A stretch of 35,380 nt of DNA, taken from Verrucomicrobiota bacterium (GTDB lineage: Bacteria; Verrucomicrobiota; Verrucomicrobiia; Opitutales; Opitutaceae). Positions 16,416-24,729 of this stretch are shown one piece after another. The notes under the pieces were generated by a model that saw only the letters and a program-made list of their open reading frames with translations, was not told where the DNA came from and did no database searches. Each line of letters starts with the position of its first letter. Position 1 is the stretch's first letter. The stretch is taken from assembly GCA_947471035.1 (NCBI GenBank), contig CANIWJ010000031.1, positions 1 to 35,380 on the forward strand. Direction: 5' to 3'. A program made the translations under genes and the position numbers.

Positions 16416-16829
16416 ATGTCCGGTCTTCAAATCCGCCGTCGCCGCCGTCCCGAGCTGAATCTCGTGCCGTTGATCGACGTGCTCGTGATGCTGGTGTTTT
16501 TCTCGTTCGTAACGATGCAGTTTCGTTCGCCCGGCACGCTCAATATCACGCTGCCCCGGGTCGATACTGCCGGTAAAAACGCATTTGAGGGCACGGTGAT
16601 TCTGGGCATTGGCAAGGAGGGCGAGCTGACCTTTGCCACGGATTCAAGCGCGCCGCGTCGTATTGCCGAAAAGGAATTGGAGGGCCTGCTCGATCAGATT
16701 CGTAATTTGAACAAGGACGTCCCGGTTTTGATTCGGGCGGACGAGACCACTCCGCTCAAAACCCTGGCCTTCGTGATGGATTCCTGCCGCAAGGCCGGGC
16801 TGAACAAGTTCAGCCTGCAGAGCCGGTAG
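16416..16829 (+). CDS. exbD: ExbD/TolR-family protein
   Basis: This 137-residue single-pass protein has a basic N-terminus (IRRRRRPELN), then a transmembrane helix NLVPLIDVLVMLVFFSF with the proton-carrying Asp-21. A periplasmic domain ends in PVLIRADETTPLKTLAFVMDSCRKAGLNKFSL. The length and topology fit ExbD or TolR. It pairs with the ExbB gene just upstream, and the two likely work with the TonB-like protein coded at 12123. It ends 10 bases from a convergent gene. Confidence 0.9.
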   Translation: MSGLQIRRRRRPELNLVPLIDVLVMLVFFSFVTMQFRSPGTLNITLPRVDTAGKNAFEGTVILGIGKEGELTFATDSSAPRRIAEKELEGLLDQIRNLNKDVPVLIRADETTPLKTLAFVMDSCRKAGLNKFSLQSR

Positions 16830-16839
16830 CTAATGTCGT

Positions 16840-18345
16840 TCAGCGGAAGAGCCGGGTGAGTTTGGTCAGCAAACCGGTGTCGCGCTCATGCGTCCCAGCC
16901 GCCGGGGCGGGCGGTGCCTTGACGGGCGGCATGAGGCTAATGTCGCGGTGGGTTTTTTGCGCGAGGGCGGCGGTCCGGCCGGTTTGGGCGACGCGGGCGG
17001 CGGCGGCGACTTCCGGGGCGGGATCGGCGAGGGCGTCGGTTAGGAGTTCGTCGGGCGCGTTTGGGTGTTGCACGGCGGCGAGTCGCACCCGGGCCACGGG
17101 GTCGCGGGCGAAGTCGTAGAGGTCGGCGCGGCGCCAGTGGTGGCCGCGCACGGCGAGGGCGCGGATGCCCGGCATCGGGTCGGCGGCAAGGGTGCGGGCG
17201 GTGTCGGCGTCGAGACCGGAGAGCGGGCGGTCCTGCACCGCCCAGTGGCGGCGGAAAACCGGGCTGCGGGCGACGAGCAGCGAGGCGAGGGCGGGGTCGA
17301 GATTTTCGCGATAGGCGAGGGCGGCGAGCACGGCGGGACGACGGGTCGCGGCCACGCCTTGGATGAGTTCTTCGCCGGCCGCCGGATTGGTGGCGAGCGC
17401 GACGCACGCGGGTTCATCTGCGAGATTCACGAAGTAGGCGGCGATGGTGGGCTCGATGGCGGGATTGGCGGCGAGAGCGGCACGCACGGCGGGGTCGGTG
17501 TCCTGGGCGAGCACGCGCTGCAAGGGTCGGGGCATGGCGGGGCGGGCGGCGAGCCACTGGCGTTCCTCGGCTTCTCCGTTGGTGGCGAGAAACAGCAGAT
17601 CCGCCGTATCGAGTTCGACTTGCGCCCGCACGGCGCGCCGCACCGAGGCATGGGTAGATTGAACAAGCAGGCGCTCGGCGGCTTCGGGCAGGGTACGGCG
17701 GCGCAGCAGGGCGAGTTGGATGTCCTCTTCGTCGCTGGCGGCCCAGCCCAGCAGGGTATCGTCGTCGGCCGGGGCGGTGGCTACGGTATGCAGGCGTACG
17801 GGGGCGCTTTCGTCGATGGCGAGCACGAGCGCGGCGGGAGTGGCCAGACCGGGTTGATCGGCTAAAGCGGCTCGCACGGTGGAGTTGGCGTCGGCGGCGA
17901 GCAGAGCCTGTTGGGGCAGGCGCAGGGCCGAGTTTTGGGCCAAGGCGCGTCGCACGGCGGGTTCGGGATCGTCGGCCAGGGTGAGTAGTTCGCGCGGCGG
18001 CAGCTGCGGATGGAGCGCGGTCTGGGCGCGCACGGACGCGGCGGGGTGGGCGGAGAACTCGATCAGGAGATGCGGCGGCGTGCGGGGATTGGTGGCGAGC
18101 AAACCAAGCACTTCGAGGTCGGGCGCTTGAGCGGCGAGGCTTTCGAGCAGATGGCTGGGCGCGAGCGGGTATGCGGCGACAAAGGCGCGCGCTTCGGGGG
18201 CCTCGGCGGCGGGCAAGTCGGCCATTGCCTGGAGCAAGGCGGAGGCAAGGGGCGGTTTGCGCAGTGCCTGCGCGGTGCGGCGCACACCCTCGCGACGGAT
18301 GCGGGCGAGGAGCGATTCGGGGGTGAGTATTTCGGGCGAAGACAC
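16840..18345 (-). CDS. leucine-rich-repeat-variant (LRV) type repeat protein
   Basis: From GTG 18345 the protein has about 501 residues and is almost entirely alpha-helical repeats of about 24-28 residues. These carry the pattern DPxPAVRxALAxNPxxxPxLL, seen for example in TNPRTPPHLLIEFSAHP, DDPEPAVRRALAQNSAL and DTDPAVRAALAANPAI. This resembles LRV/HEAT-type superhelices used for protein contacts. No catalytic motif, no signal peptide, and no N-terminal Cys cluster such as the iron-sulphur domain of the Azotobacter LRV protein is seen. The C-terminal tail is Pro/Ala-rich, then basic. The open frame extends upstream into the next gene, so the start is uncertain. Confidence 0.7.
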   Translation of the reverse strand: MSSPEILTPESLLARIRREGVRRTAQALRKPPLASALLQAMADLPAAEAPEARAFVAAYPLAPSHLLESLAAQAPDLEVLGLLATNPRTPPHLLIEFSAHPAASVRAQTALHPQLPPRELLTLADDPEPAVRRALAQNSALRLPQQALLAADANSTVRAALADQPGLATPAALVLAIDESAPVRLHTVATAPADDDTLLGWAASDEEDIQLALLRRRTLPEAAERLLVQSTHASVRRAVRAQVELDTADLLFLATNGEAEERQWLAARPAMPRPLQRVLAQDTDPAVRAALAANPAIEPTIAAYFVNLADEPACVALATNPAAGEELIQGVAATRRPAVLAALAYRENLDPALASLLVARSPVFRRHWAVQDRPLSGLDADTARTLAADPMPGIRALAVRGHHWRRADLYDFARDPVARVRLAAVQHPNAPDELLTDALADPAPEVAAAARVAQTGRTAALAQKTHRDISLMPPVKAPPAPAAGTHERDTGLLTKLTRLFR

Positions 18346-18431
18346 GGCAGTAAGGGCGAGTAGCGGGAGGCGGGGAAACCGCCAAGGCAAGGGCGGAGAG
18401 GAAGCCAGCCGGGGGCGGGCGATGTAGCGGG

Positions 18432-18851
18432 TTACTTCAGCGCCAGAACGATGGCCCCCGCCACGATCAAGCCGCCGCCCAGGCCGGTTTTCCAGGTCAG
18501 CGCCTCGCCTAAAAACAGCGCGGCGAAGAGCAGGACGAAGACGACGCTGAGTTTGTCGATCGGCGCGACGCGCGCGGCTTCGCCGAGTTGCAGGGCGCGG
18601 AAATAACAAAGCCAGGAAAGCCCGGTGGCGAGGCCGGAGAGGATGAGAAACACCCAAGTCCGGCGGGAAAACGCGGTGAGCGCGCCGGCCTGTCCGGTGG
18701 CGACGACCACGACCCAGGAAAAGATCAGCACGACACCAGTGCGCACGGCGGTGGCGAGGTTGGAATCAACCCCTTTTACGCCGATTTTTGCGAGGATCGC
18801 GGTGGCGCCGGCAAAGCCAGCGGAGAGCAGGGACCAGAGCAGCCAGTTCAT
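18432..18851 (-). CDS. half-size EamA/DMT-family membrane protein
   Basis: This 139-residue protein starts at ATG 18851 and has about five hydrophobic helices. It shows EamA-type features: an N-terminal WLLWSLLSAGFAGATAILAKIGV, then the helix pair ending LSWLCYFRALQLGEAARVAPID, and the last part LGEALTWKTGLGGGLIVAGA. Full EamA transporters have two such halves; this is a single half, as in COG2510-type small proteins, and probably works as a dimer. The substrate is unknown. An upstream in-frame start at 18893 would add 14 residues without family character. Confidence 0.85.
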   Translation of the reverse strand: MNWLLWSLLSAGFAGATAILAKIGVKGVDSNLATAVRTGVVLIFSWVVVVATGQAGALTAFSRRTWVFLILSGLATGLSWLCYFRALQLGEAARVAPIDKLSVVFVLLFAALFLGEALTWKTGLGGGLIVAGAIVLALK

Positions 18852-18959
18852 AGTGCCTCGCGTTGTAGGGCCGGAGGCGGGGCCGCGCAACACAGGGTCT
18901 GATTTCAGGTCAGGTCTATATTGTAAACAGCGGCAGCGTGAATTGGCCGCCGACTGTTT

Positions 18960-20252
18960 CTACTGGATGACGGCGGCGGCGGGACGCGTCGGACGGTTGG
19001 CGGCAACGAAGGTTTCTAGTTCGCGCACGGCGGCGGCGGGGCCGTTTTGGGCGAGCAGGTCGCGGCGCACTTCGGCGGCGCGGCGGGCGCGGATGGGATC
19101 GGCGAGTAAGCGGTCTAGCGCGTGGTGTAGTTGCTCGGGCCAGACGGCCTTCTTCAGACGGAAGCCGCAGCCGAAGCGTTCCACCTCGGAGCCGAAGAAG
19201 TTCTGGTCGCCGATATGGGGGACCACGATCTGGGGCACGCCGGCGTGGAGCGCGCTGGCGGTGGTGCCGGCGCCGCCGTGGTGGATGATGGCGGAGGCGT
19301 GTTGGAAGAGTTGGTCATGCGAGACCTTGCCGATGATTTTGATGTGATCGGCCTCCCCGAATTGCGGAAATTGGGCCCAGCCGCGTTGCACGATGATTTT
19401 GCGGTCGCGCGGCCAAGCGCGCACGAAGCGCTCCATCCAGGCGCCGGAGTTTTCATAGACCATGCTGCCGAAGGTGAGCACCGGGACCTTGCCGCCGGGC
19501 ACGTCGGCGGTGAAGGCGCGCACTTCGGCGTCGAGGGACGGGCTCTCGGCCGATTGCCAGCGCAGGTAGCCGGTGTAGCGGAAGCGGTCGTCGATCTCGG
19601 CGCCGGGGATGCGGAATAGGTTCTCCGGCACGGTCACGAGCACGCGGTCGGCGGGGCGGGAGAAAAAGTTGCGGACCTTGGGCAGGTCGGCGGCGCGGAG
19701 GGCGTCGGAAATGGAGACGTTGATGGTGCGGTCCACCACGGCATTGGCGGTTTTCCAGAGCCAGCGGTTCCAGGCGCGGCGCAGGGTGCGGCCCAGCCAG
19801 TGGGGGGCGGGGATGTGCTCGGGCGGGAAATCGGGCGAGGGGATGACGTGGGGTGCGAAGGCGAGGGTGGCGAAGGGCACGCCGTGGCGGTCGGCGATGC
19901 CCTTGTTCATTGGGAACAGGTAGCTGGAGACGAGCAGGTCGGTCTCGGGCATGATGGCGTCCATGCGGGCCAGCATTTCCGGGATGTAGGCCTTGGCTCC
20001 GACGTAGATCTCGCGGAGCTGGTAGATCGGGTTGCGGATCTTGTTTAGGCGGCCCATCCAGTAGGCAAGGTCGGCTTGTTCCCAGTTCGGGCAGAGGGCG
20101 TAGAACTCCACTCCTGCGGCTTCGATGTCTTCCTTGTAGTGAGGAATAGTGGCGAAGCGTACCGAGTGACCGGCGCGTTGCAGGGCGACAGCAAGGGCAA
20201 TCACCGGGTAAATATCGCCGGTGGAACCGTGGGAAGTGAGGACGATGCGCAT
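18960..20252 (-). CDS. UGT-type (GT1-like) glycosyltransferase
   Basis: This 430-residue GT-B enzyme of the UDP-glycosyltransferase type has an N-terminal MRIVLTSHGSTGDIYPVIALA acceptor-domain start and the C-terminal nucleotide-sugar motif HHGGAGTTASALHAGVPQIV (324-343), followed by HIGDQNFFG. Such enzymes glycosylate small lipophilic acceptors such as sterols, rhamnolipid precursors or polyketides. The acceptor here is unknown. There is no signal peptide, so it acts in the cytoplasm or at the membrane face. It is flanked by a repeat-rich gap on its 5' side and a half-size EamA gene after it. Confidence 0.9.
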   Translation of the reverse strand: MRIVLTSHGSTGDIYPVIALAVALQRAGHSVRFATIPHYKEDIEAAGVEFYALCPNWEQADLAYWMGRLNKIRNPIYQLREIYVGAKAYIPEMLARMDAIMPETDLLVSSYLFPMNKGIADRHGVPFATLAFAPHVIPSPDFPPEHIPAPHWLGRTLRRAWNRWLWKTANAVVDRTINVSISDALRAADLPKVRNFFSRPADRVLVTVPENLFRIPGAEIDDRFRYTGYLRWQSAESPSLDAEVRAFTADVPGGKVPVLTFGSMVYENSGAWMERFVRAWPRDRKIIVQRGWAQFPQFGEADHIKIIGKVSHDQLFQHASAIIHHGGAGTTASALHAGVPQIVVPHIGDQNFFGSEVERFGCGFRLKKAVWPEQLHHALDRLLADPIRARRAAEVRRDLLAQNGPAAAVRELETFVAANRPTRPAAAVIQ

Positions 20253-20390
20253 GAAGAGAGCGTGAGTGGGGCGGAGAGCCGTTGGCGTGGACCTTGGGTG
20301 AAGTCTTGCGGCGGGGTCGAGCCTGTGGAGGTCACGTTTTGGTGACGAGGTAGGCGGGGACGGAGAGCGGGCGGCGTCGGAGACGGAGTT

Positions 20391-20486
20391 TTAAATCACT
20401 AATGCTCACTAATGTACACTAATGAATGGAGATAGGGTGATTGGGAGTTTTTATTAGTGCTTATGATTGAGCATTAGTGGTTAACG
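20391..20486. repeat. inverted pair of phased CACTAATG triplets with no cargo
   Basis: On the left CACTAATG occurs perfectly at 20397, 20407 and 20417, a spacing of exactly 10. On the right the complement appears at 20472 (perfect), 20462 (5 of 8) and 20452 (7 of 8), again spaced by 10, and is followed by GTTAAC. The layout is the same as the ends of the GxxExxY cassette, but only about 27 bases lie between the two halves. Confidence 0.7.
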
Positions 20487-20498
20487 CGGTTCGTTTTT

Positions 20499-20534
20499 GA
20501 TCAGCGTGTGTTAACGAGATTTAGCGGTTAAACC
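20499..20534. repeat. orphan half of the CGCTAAA-type phased repeat
   Basis: ATTTAGCG at 20519-20526 is followed by GTTAAACC, like the right end of the GxxExxY cassette. Two degenerate units lie 10 and 20 bases upstream, each matching 5 of 8 positions. No partner is nearby. Confidence 0.5.
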
Positions 20535-20610
20535 ATGCGGGGTTCGGTTTGCGAACGGCGGGGTGCGGCGACTCCGCCCTACATGGACTGAAGAAACCGG
20601 AAAACGAGCG

Positions 20611-20922
20611 CTACAATCCGGCGAGCAGGGCGCGCAACTCGGCTTCCGGCTCTTCGTGGTGCTGCAGGACGGCGAGTTCGAGGGCCTCGGTGAGCACGGG
20701 GAGGGCGAGGGTGGGGCGGTCGGCGCGCAGCTCTAGTTTACCCAGCAGGATGCGAGGCATCATCCAGTCGGCCCGGGCGGCGCAGCATTGGCGGTAGTGA
20801 TCGGCGGCTTTATCCAAGCTACCGGCGGCGTCGAGGGCTTGGGCGAGGCTGAAACGAAAGAGGGGGTTGTCCGGTTGCGCGGCGACGAGGGCCTGGAAGC
20901 GGGCGATGCGGTCGGCAGACAT
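20611..20922 (-). CDS. small tetratricopeptide-like protein
   Basis: This 103-residue helical protein shows TPR-like helix pairs: IARFQALVAAQPDNPLFRFSLAQALDAAGSLDKAADHYRQCC and the next WMMPRILLGKLELRADRPTLALPVLTEALELA. The start ATG 20922 follows the stop of the PP2C gene by 10 bases, so the two are cotranscribed and possibly work together. It is cytoplasmic, with no signal peptide. TPR folds bind proteins; the partner is unknown. Confidence 0.75.
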   Translation of the reverse strand: MSADRIARFQALVAAQPDNPLFRFSLAQALDAAGSLDKAADHYRQCCAARADWMMPRILLGKLELRADRPTLALPVLTEALELAVLQHHEEPEAELRALLAGL

Positions 20923-20932
20923 GGCGCGGCGA

Positions 20933-21655
20933 TCAGAGGGCGTCTATACGGATGATCACGCCGGTTGCGTTGTCCAATCCACCTTGGCTGAGCGATTCGG
21001 CGATGAGGGCGGCGAGCACTTGGGCGGGGTTACGGTCCGGGGTGAAATGCGCGGCGATGCCGTCTTCGGTAAGGGAACGGCTGATGCCGTCCGAACAAAC
21101 CAAGAGCAAGTCCCCGGTCTCCAATGAGTGGCGGGCGATCTCGACGATGAGTGGCATGGGCTGGCCGATGCAACGGGTGAGGGCGTTGCGGTGGTGGTCT
21201 TCGAGGACGGCGTGTTCGCCCCGGCTGCGGCGCAAGTTGACTTCGTTTTCCACCGTGTCGTCGGTGGTGAGGAGCTGTATTTTTCCGGCACGGAAAAGGT
21301 AGCAGCGGGAGTCGCCGACATTGGCGATCAAAGCGTGGCCGGACTGGATCGTGAGCGCGCAGAGCGTGGTGCCGAGGCCGGTGTCGGGTGAGAGTTCTTC
21401 GGCCAGGGCGATGACCTCGGCATTGGCGGCGAAAAAAGCGCGACGCAGATCTATGCCGGTTTTACCGGTGGCGTCGGTCCGGGCCTCTCGCAGCAAGGCG
21501 GTGACGGCGGTCTGGGCGGCTTCAGCCCCGCCGGGTAAGCCGCCGATGCCATCGGCCACGGCAAAGAGCCGCAGATCATCGGCGCAGAGCAATCGGTCTT
21601 CGTTTTCGTGGCGGACGAGGCCGATGTCGGTCTGGGCGGCGGAGGTAAGCAGCAT
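20933..21655 (-). CDS. PP2C-type serine/threonine protein phosphatase
   Basis: This 240-residue single-domain bacterial PP2C (Stp/PrpC type) has the metal-binding motifs in order: GLVRHENEDR, FAVADGIGG, GTTLCALTI, NVGDSRCYLFRAG, LLVCSDGIS and GGLDNATGVIIRI. All the key Asp residues appear to be present. It removes phosphate from Ser/Thr residues, usually opposing a Hanks-type kinase; no kinase is in the window. ATG 21655 gives the usual short start before TDIGLVRHENED; upstream codons lack similarity. It lies between a DinG-like helicase gene and a TPR gene in one leftward unit. Confidence 0.92.
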   Translation of the reverse strand: MLLTSAAQTDIGLVRHENEDRLLCADDLRLFAVADGIGGLPGGAEAAQTAVTALLREARTDATGKTGIDLRRAFFAANAEVIALAEELSPDTGLGTTLCALTIQSGHALIANVGDSRCYLFRAGKIQLLTTDDTVENEVNLRRSRGEHAVLEDHHRNALTRCIGQPMPLIVEIARHSLETGDLLLVCSDGISRSLTEDGIAAHFTPDRNPAQVLAALIAESLSQGGLDNATGVIIRIDAL

Positions 21656-21693
21656 GGGGTGGAGACTGTGGTGTAACGGAAGTGCCGCGCGCT

Positions 21694-23793
21694 TCAAATA
21701 AAAGGTTGGAAAACCTCGGCGCGGTTAACGCGATTGAAACGCACATGGCGAGGCTGGGGCAGGCAGGCGAGGAACTGGCGTCCGTAGGGTTTTTGCACGA
21801 TGCGGGAATCGAGAATCGTGATCACTCCCCGGTCGCGCTGGCTGCGGATGAGGCGGCCGATTCCCTGACGGAAGGTCATGAGTGCCTCGGGCAGGGTGAG
21901 TTCGTTGAAGGGGCTGCCGCCGCGCGCCTCGATGTGCTCGGTGCGGGCCTCAAGCACCGGATGGGTGGGCACCTGGAAGGGCAGGCGGGTGAGGATGACT
22001 TGGGAGAGGGCGTCGCCGGGTACGTCGATGCCGGTCCAGAAGGATTCGGTGCCGAAGAGCACGCCGTTGCCGGCCTCGCGCAACTGGCGGGCGAGCTCGG
22101 TGCGGTTGGCTCCGGGGCCTTGGAGAAAAAAGGGCCGGTGCGCGCCGCGGTAGGTCGGCTCGACCAGTTCGGCGACGCGCTGCATGTCGGCGTAACTGGT
22201 GAACAATACGAGTGTGCCGCCGGTGGTGCGGCGGGTGCAGAAATCGATGTGGTCGGCGAGTACGTCGAGCGCGAGGCGGGCCTCGTCGCGGGTGGGCAGG
22301 GGCACGTCGGTGGCGAGGAAGACGCGCATGTTGCGCGCGTAGTCGAAGGGAGAGTGTTGCACCTCGGCGCGCACGCGGGGGCCGCCGATGCGGGTTAGGA
22401 AGGGCTTGAGGTCGTCGGCCACGGCAAGGGTGGCGCTGGTGAATACCACCGAAGTCTGGCGGTCGAGCAGGGCTTGCCGCAGGTGCGGGGCGATGTCGAT
22501 GGGGGCGGAACGCAGGGCGACGACAGTCTGGCGTCGGCCGGTGCGCTCGAGCCAGTAGACGTTGTCCTCGGGTTTTTCGAGGGCGAGGAAGCGTTGCACG
22601 CCGAGCTGGGCGGAGCGGAGTTTTTGCACCTGTTCGAGCAGTTCCTCGCGTTCGCGGCCTTCGTCGAATTTGTCGGCGCGCAGGCGCACCGCCTTTTGCA
22701 AGGCGAGGAGCGGGCCATCGAGCCAGGATTCGGCGCAGTTTTCCTCGCGGATGCGCACGATGGAGCGCTGGGCGAGGTGAGTTTCCTGCAAGGCGGCGAA
22801 GAACTGGTGCGAGGCCTCTAGCGCGTCCGACACTAGCTGGCGCTCCACGGGGTCGCCGAGTTTTTGGAGCAGACCGCGCCGGGTCTTGGGATTGTAGAGG
22901 TGGCGCAGCATGCGCTCGATCCCGTAGCTGGAGAGGCGCAGGCCGAAGTAGTCGGTGGCGACCTCGGGCACGGTGTGGGCTTCGTCGAGCACGACCAGAT
23001 CGTCGGGGAAAAGCACGCCCTTGTCGGCCGAGCCGTTGCTGGTCGCGCCGCCGGCCGCGATCAAGGCGAAGAGCAGGGAGTGGTTGACGATGATGAGGTG
23101 GGCGGAGCGGATGCGGGTGCGGGCGCGTTGGTAATGGCAGCGTTCGGCGTCGCAGTATTTTCGGCCGCAGGCGGAGGAGTCGGCGTTGACCAGTTCCCAG
23201 ACGTCGGGCGAGGGCGCGGGGGTGAGTTCGTGGCGCAGGCCGGTCTGGGTGGTTTCGGCCCAGGTGGCGATGCGTTGGAGCTCGGCGTGCTCGGGGGTGG
23301 CGAAGAGTTCGTTTTTGTCGCGCAGAGCGGTGGCGAGCCGGGTGGTGCAGAGGTAGTTGCCCTTGCCGACCAGCACGGCGGACTTGAACTCGGCGTAGGG
23401 CGCGGTGGCGGGGTCGGCCTTGAAGACGCGGCGGCAGAGCGGGATGTCCTTTTGGTCGAGCTGCTCCTGAAGGGCGATGGTATGGGTGGAGACGATGAGC
23501 TGACGCTTGTGGTCGAAGGCGTGGATGATGCCAGGCAGCAGGTAGGCGAGGGATTTGCCCACGCCGGTGCCGGCTTCGAAAACCAGCGGAGTGTCGTGCA
23601 CGACGGCGTCGGCCACGGCGGAGGCCATGCGGGCTTGCTGGGGGCGGTATTCGAGGCCGAGGGCGCGATGAAGGATGCCGCCCTCGCCGAAAAGTTTGGC
23701 GGCGAGTTCGGGCGCGCGGGTGGGCGGCGGCGCGGGCGGAGCGTCGTCGGCGTCGGGCGAGAAGGAATCGTTTTCGTCGCGCAGACCGATCAT
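21694..23793 (-). CDS. DinG/XPD-like ATP-dependent DNA helicase
   Basis: This 699-residue superfamily 2 helicase of the iron-sulphur type has Walker A EAGTGVGKS with Lys-80 and the DEAH box at 270-273 (VVLDEAHTVPE). Four Cys (149, 209, 214, 219) are spaced for a 4Fe-4S cluster. The C-terminal motifs GTESFWTGIDVPGD and QGIGRLIRSQRDRG are also present. Family members unwind DNA 5'-3' and resolve R-loops or G-quadruplexes. No exonuclease domain is fused. ATG 23793 is preferred over an in-frame TTG at 23832. The PP2C gene begins 38 bases after the stop. Confidence 0.92.
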   Translation of the reverse strand: MIGLRDENDSFSPDADDAPPAPPPTRAPELAAKLFGEGGILHRALGLEYRPQQARMASAVADAVVHDTPLVFEAGTGVGKSLAYLLPGIIHAFDHKRQLIVSTHTIALQEQLDQKDIPLCRRVFKADPATAPYAEFKSAVLVGKGNYLCTTRLATALRDKNELFATPEHAELQRIATWAETTQTGLRHELTPAPSPDVWELVNADSSACGRKYCDAERCHYQRARTRIRSAHLIIVNHSLLFALIAAGGATSNGSADKGVLFPDDLVVLDEAHTVPEVATDYFGLRLSSYGIERMLRHLYNPKTRRGLLQKLGDPVERQLVSDALEASHQFFAALQETHLAQRSIVRIREENCAESWLDGPLLALQKAVRLRADKFDEGREREELLEQVQKLRSAQLGVQRFLALEKPEDNVYWLERTGRRQTVVALRSAPIDIAPHLRQALLDRQTSVVFTSATLAVADDLKPFLTRIGGPRVRAEVQHSPFDYARNMRVFLATDVPLPTRDEARLALDVLADHIDFCTRRTTGGTLVLFTSYADMQRVAELVEPTYRGAHRPFFLQGPGANRTELARQLREAGNGVLFGTESFWTGIDVPGDALSQVILTRLPFQVPTHPVLEARTEHIEARGGSPFNELTLPEALMTFRQGIGRLIRSQRDRGVITILDSRIVQKPYGRQFLACLPQPRHVRFNRVNRAEVFQPFI

Positions 23794-23913
23794 GGGAGGG
23801 GGAAAATGAAGGGCACGCGTGAGCTTATCCAAGAATCAAAGCGTGATCGGGAGCGGGTAAGTCGGTTATTTGACGAAGGGAGCGGAAAGGGGGATGCGGC
23901 AATTACAGTTTAA

Positions 23914-23947
23914 GATGTATCCGAGGGTTGCCTTTATGGGATACGTC
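23914..23947. promoter_or_regulatory. possible VapB operator
   Basis: GATGTATCC (23914-23922) and GGATACGTC (23939-23947) form an inverted repeat with one mismatch and a 16-base spacer. It lies 14 bases before the antitoxin start codon. Ribbon-helix-helix antitoxins usually bind such repeats to repress their own operon. The assignment rests on position and symmetry only. Confidence 0.45.
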
Positions 23948-23961
23948 TAAAGCATGGAGGT

Positions 23962-24201
23962 ATGCAAAAGATACAGGTATTATTACCGGAGCCGGTCTTG
24001 CAGGATTTACGAGAGATCGCGGCGGCGGAGGACAGGCCCTTGAGCGAAGTGGTGCGACGAGCGGCAGAGCAGATGGTGCGAACCTACCCGGCGGTGCGTA
24101 GAAAGGCGGGCGGGGTGACGGTGCGCACGTTTGACGGCGGAGCGATGTTGGCGCGGGGGGCGGATTTGCGTGCCTTGGCTTATGGGGAAGATGCGCCATG
24201 A
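23962..24201 (+). CDS. VapB-type antitoxin, ribbon-helix-helix-like
   Basis: This 79-residue protein starts with MQKIQVLLPEPVLQDLREIAAAEDRPLSE, a beta strand and two helices typical of CopG/RHH DNA-binding antitoxins, followed by a toxin-binding tail. It should neutralise the PIN toxin coded next and repress the operon through the inverted repeat upstream. The stop overlaps the toxin start by four bases (ATGA). GGAGG ends just one base before the ATG, which is unusually tight for a ribosome site. No alternative ATG in frame lies nearby. Confidence 0.8.
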   Translation: MQKIQVLLPEPVLQDLREIAAAEDRPLSEVVRRAAEQMVRTYPAVRRKAGGVTVRTFDGGAMLARGADLRALAYGEDAP

Positions 24202-24635
24202 AGAGTGGCGATACGAACCTGTTGTTGTATGCGATGAATCGCGGTTGTGCCGAACATGCCGCCTCCAAGGCATGGCTGGATGCGGCACTGGCGGAGCCGC
24301 GTGAGTGGATGTTTGCCGACCAGGTGTTGTTTGAACTGTATCGGTTGCTTCGGCACCCAAAAGTCATGGCGAGACCGCTGACGGCGTTGGCTGCGGTGGA
24401 ACAAATCGCGTGGTTTCGTGAGGAGACCGGTTTCTTGCATTGCGGTTACGAGGAAGCGCGTTGGGCAGGCGTGTTGCAGGCGGTGAAATCACAAGGGGAA
24501 CGCAGTGGTTTGCTGGTGCATGATGCGGTGTTGGCGGAAACGTTGCGCGCGCAGGGCGTCACCCGGTTTTACACGCGAAATGTGGCGGACTTTGCGGGGT
24601 TTGGATTTTTCGAGGTCGTGAATCCGTTGATTTGA
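24198..24635 (+). CDS. VapC-type PIN-domain toxin
   Basis: This 145-residue PIN ribonuclease has four acidic residues in the expected places: Asp-5 (SGDTNLLLYA), Glu-46 (FELYRLLR), Asp-109 (LLVHDAVLAETL) and Asp-131 (FYTRNVADF). VapC toxins cut specific tRNAs or rRNA and stop translation when the antitoxin is lost. This one belongs to the TA subgroup with a TNLLLYA start. It is translationally coupled to the antitoxin gene. Confidence 0.88.
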   Translation: MKSGDTNLLLYAMNRGCAEHAASKAWLDAALAEPREWMFADQVLFELYRLLRHPKVMARPLTALAAVEQIAWFREETGFLHCGYEEARWAGVLQAVKSQGERSGLLVHDAVLAETLRAQGVTRFYTRNVADFAGFGFFEVVNPLI

Positions 24636-24729
24636 AGACGAATAAAGCAGGGCAGGGGATTACCGCAGGGATCTGCGATTCGCGGGCGAGGCTCGACGTG
24701 GGTAAACGGGCTTTATAGGCTCGGACTTT

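Larger units (their letters stand above)
20253..20610. other. gene-free gap with phased repeats
   Basis: No supported gene lies here. The stretch holds an inverted pair of CACTAATG triplets (20391-20486) and a degenerate TTTAGCG triplet (20499-20534). I see no terminator or promoter I would defend. Confidence 0.6.

Noticed and set aside
18345-18657. Upstream extension of the LRV protein to 605 residues
   Set aside because: The extra N-terminus overlaps the EamA gene and is Arg/Pro-rich noise.
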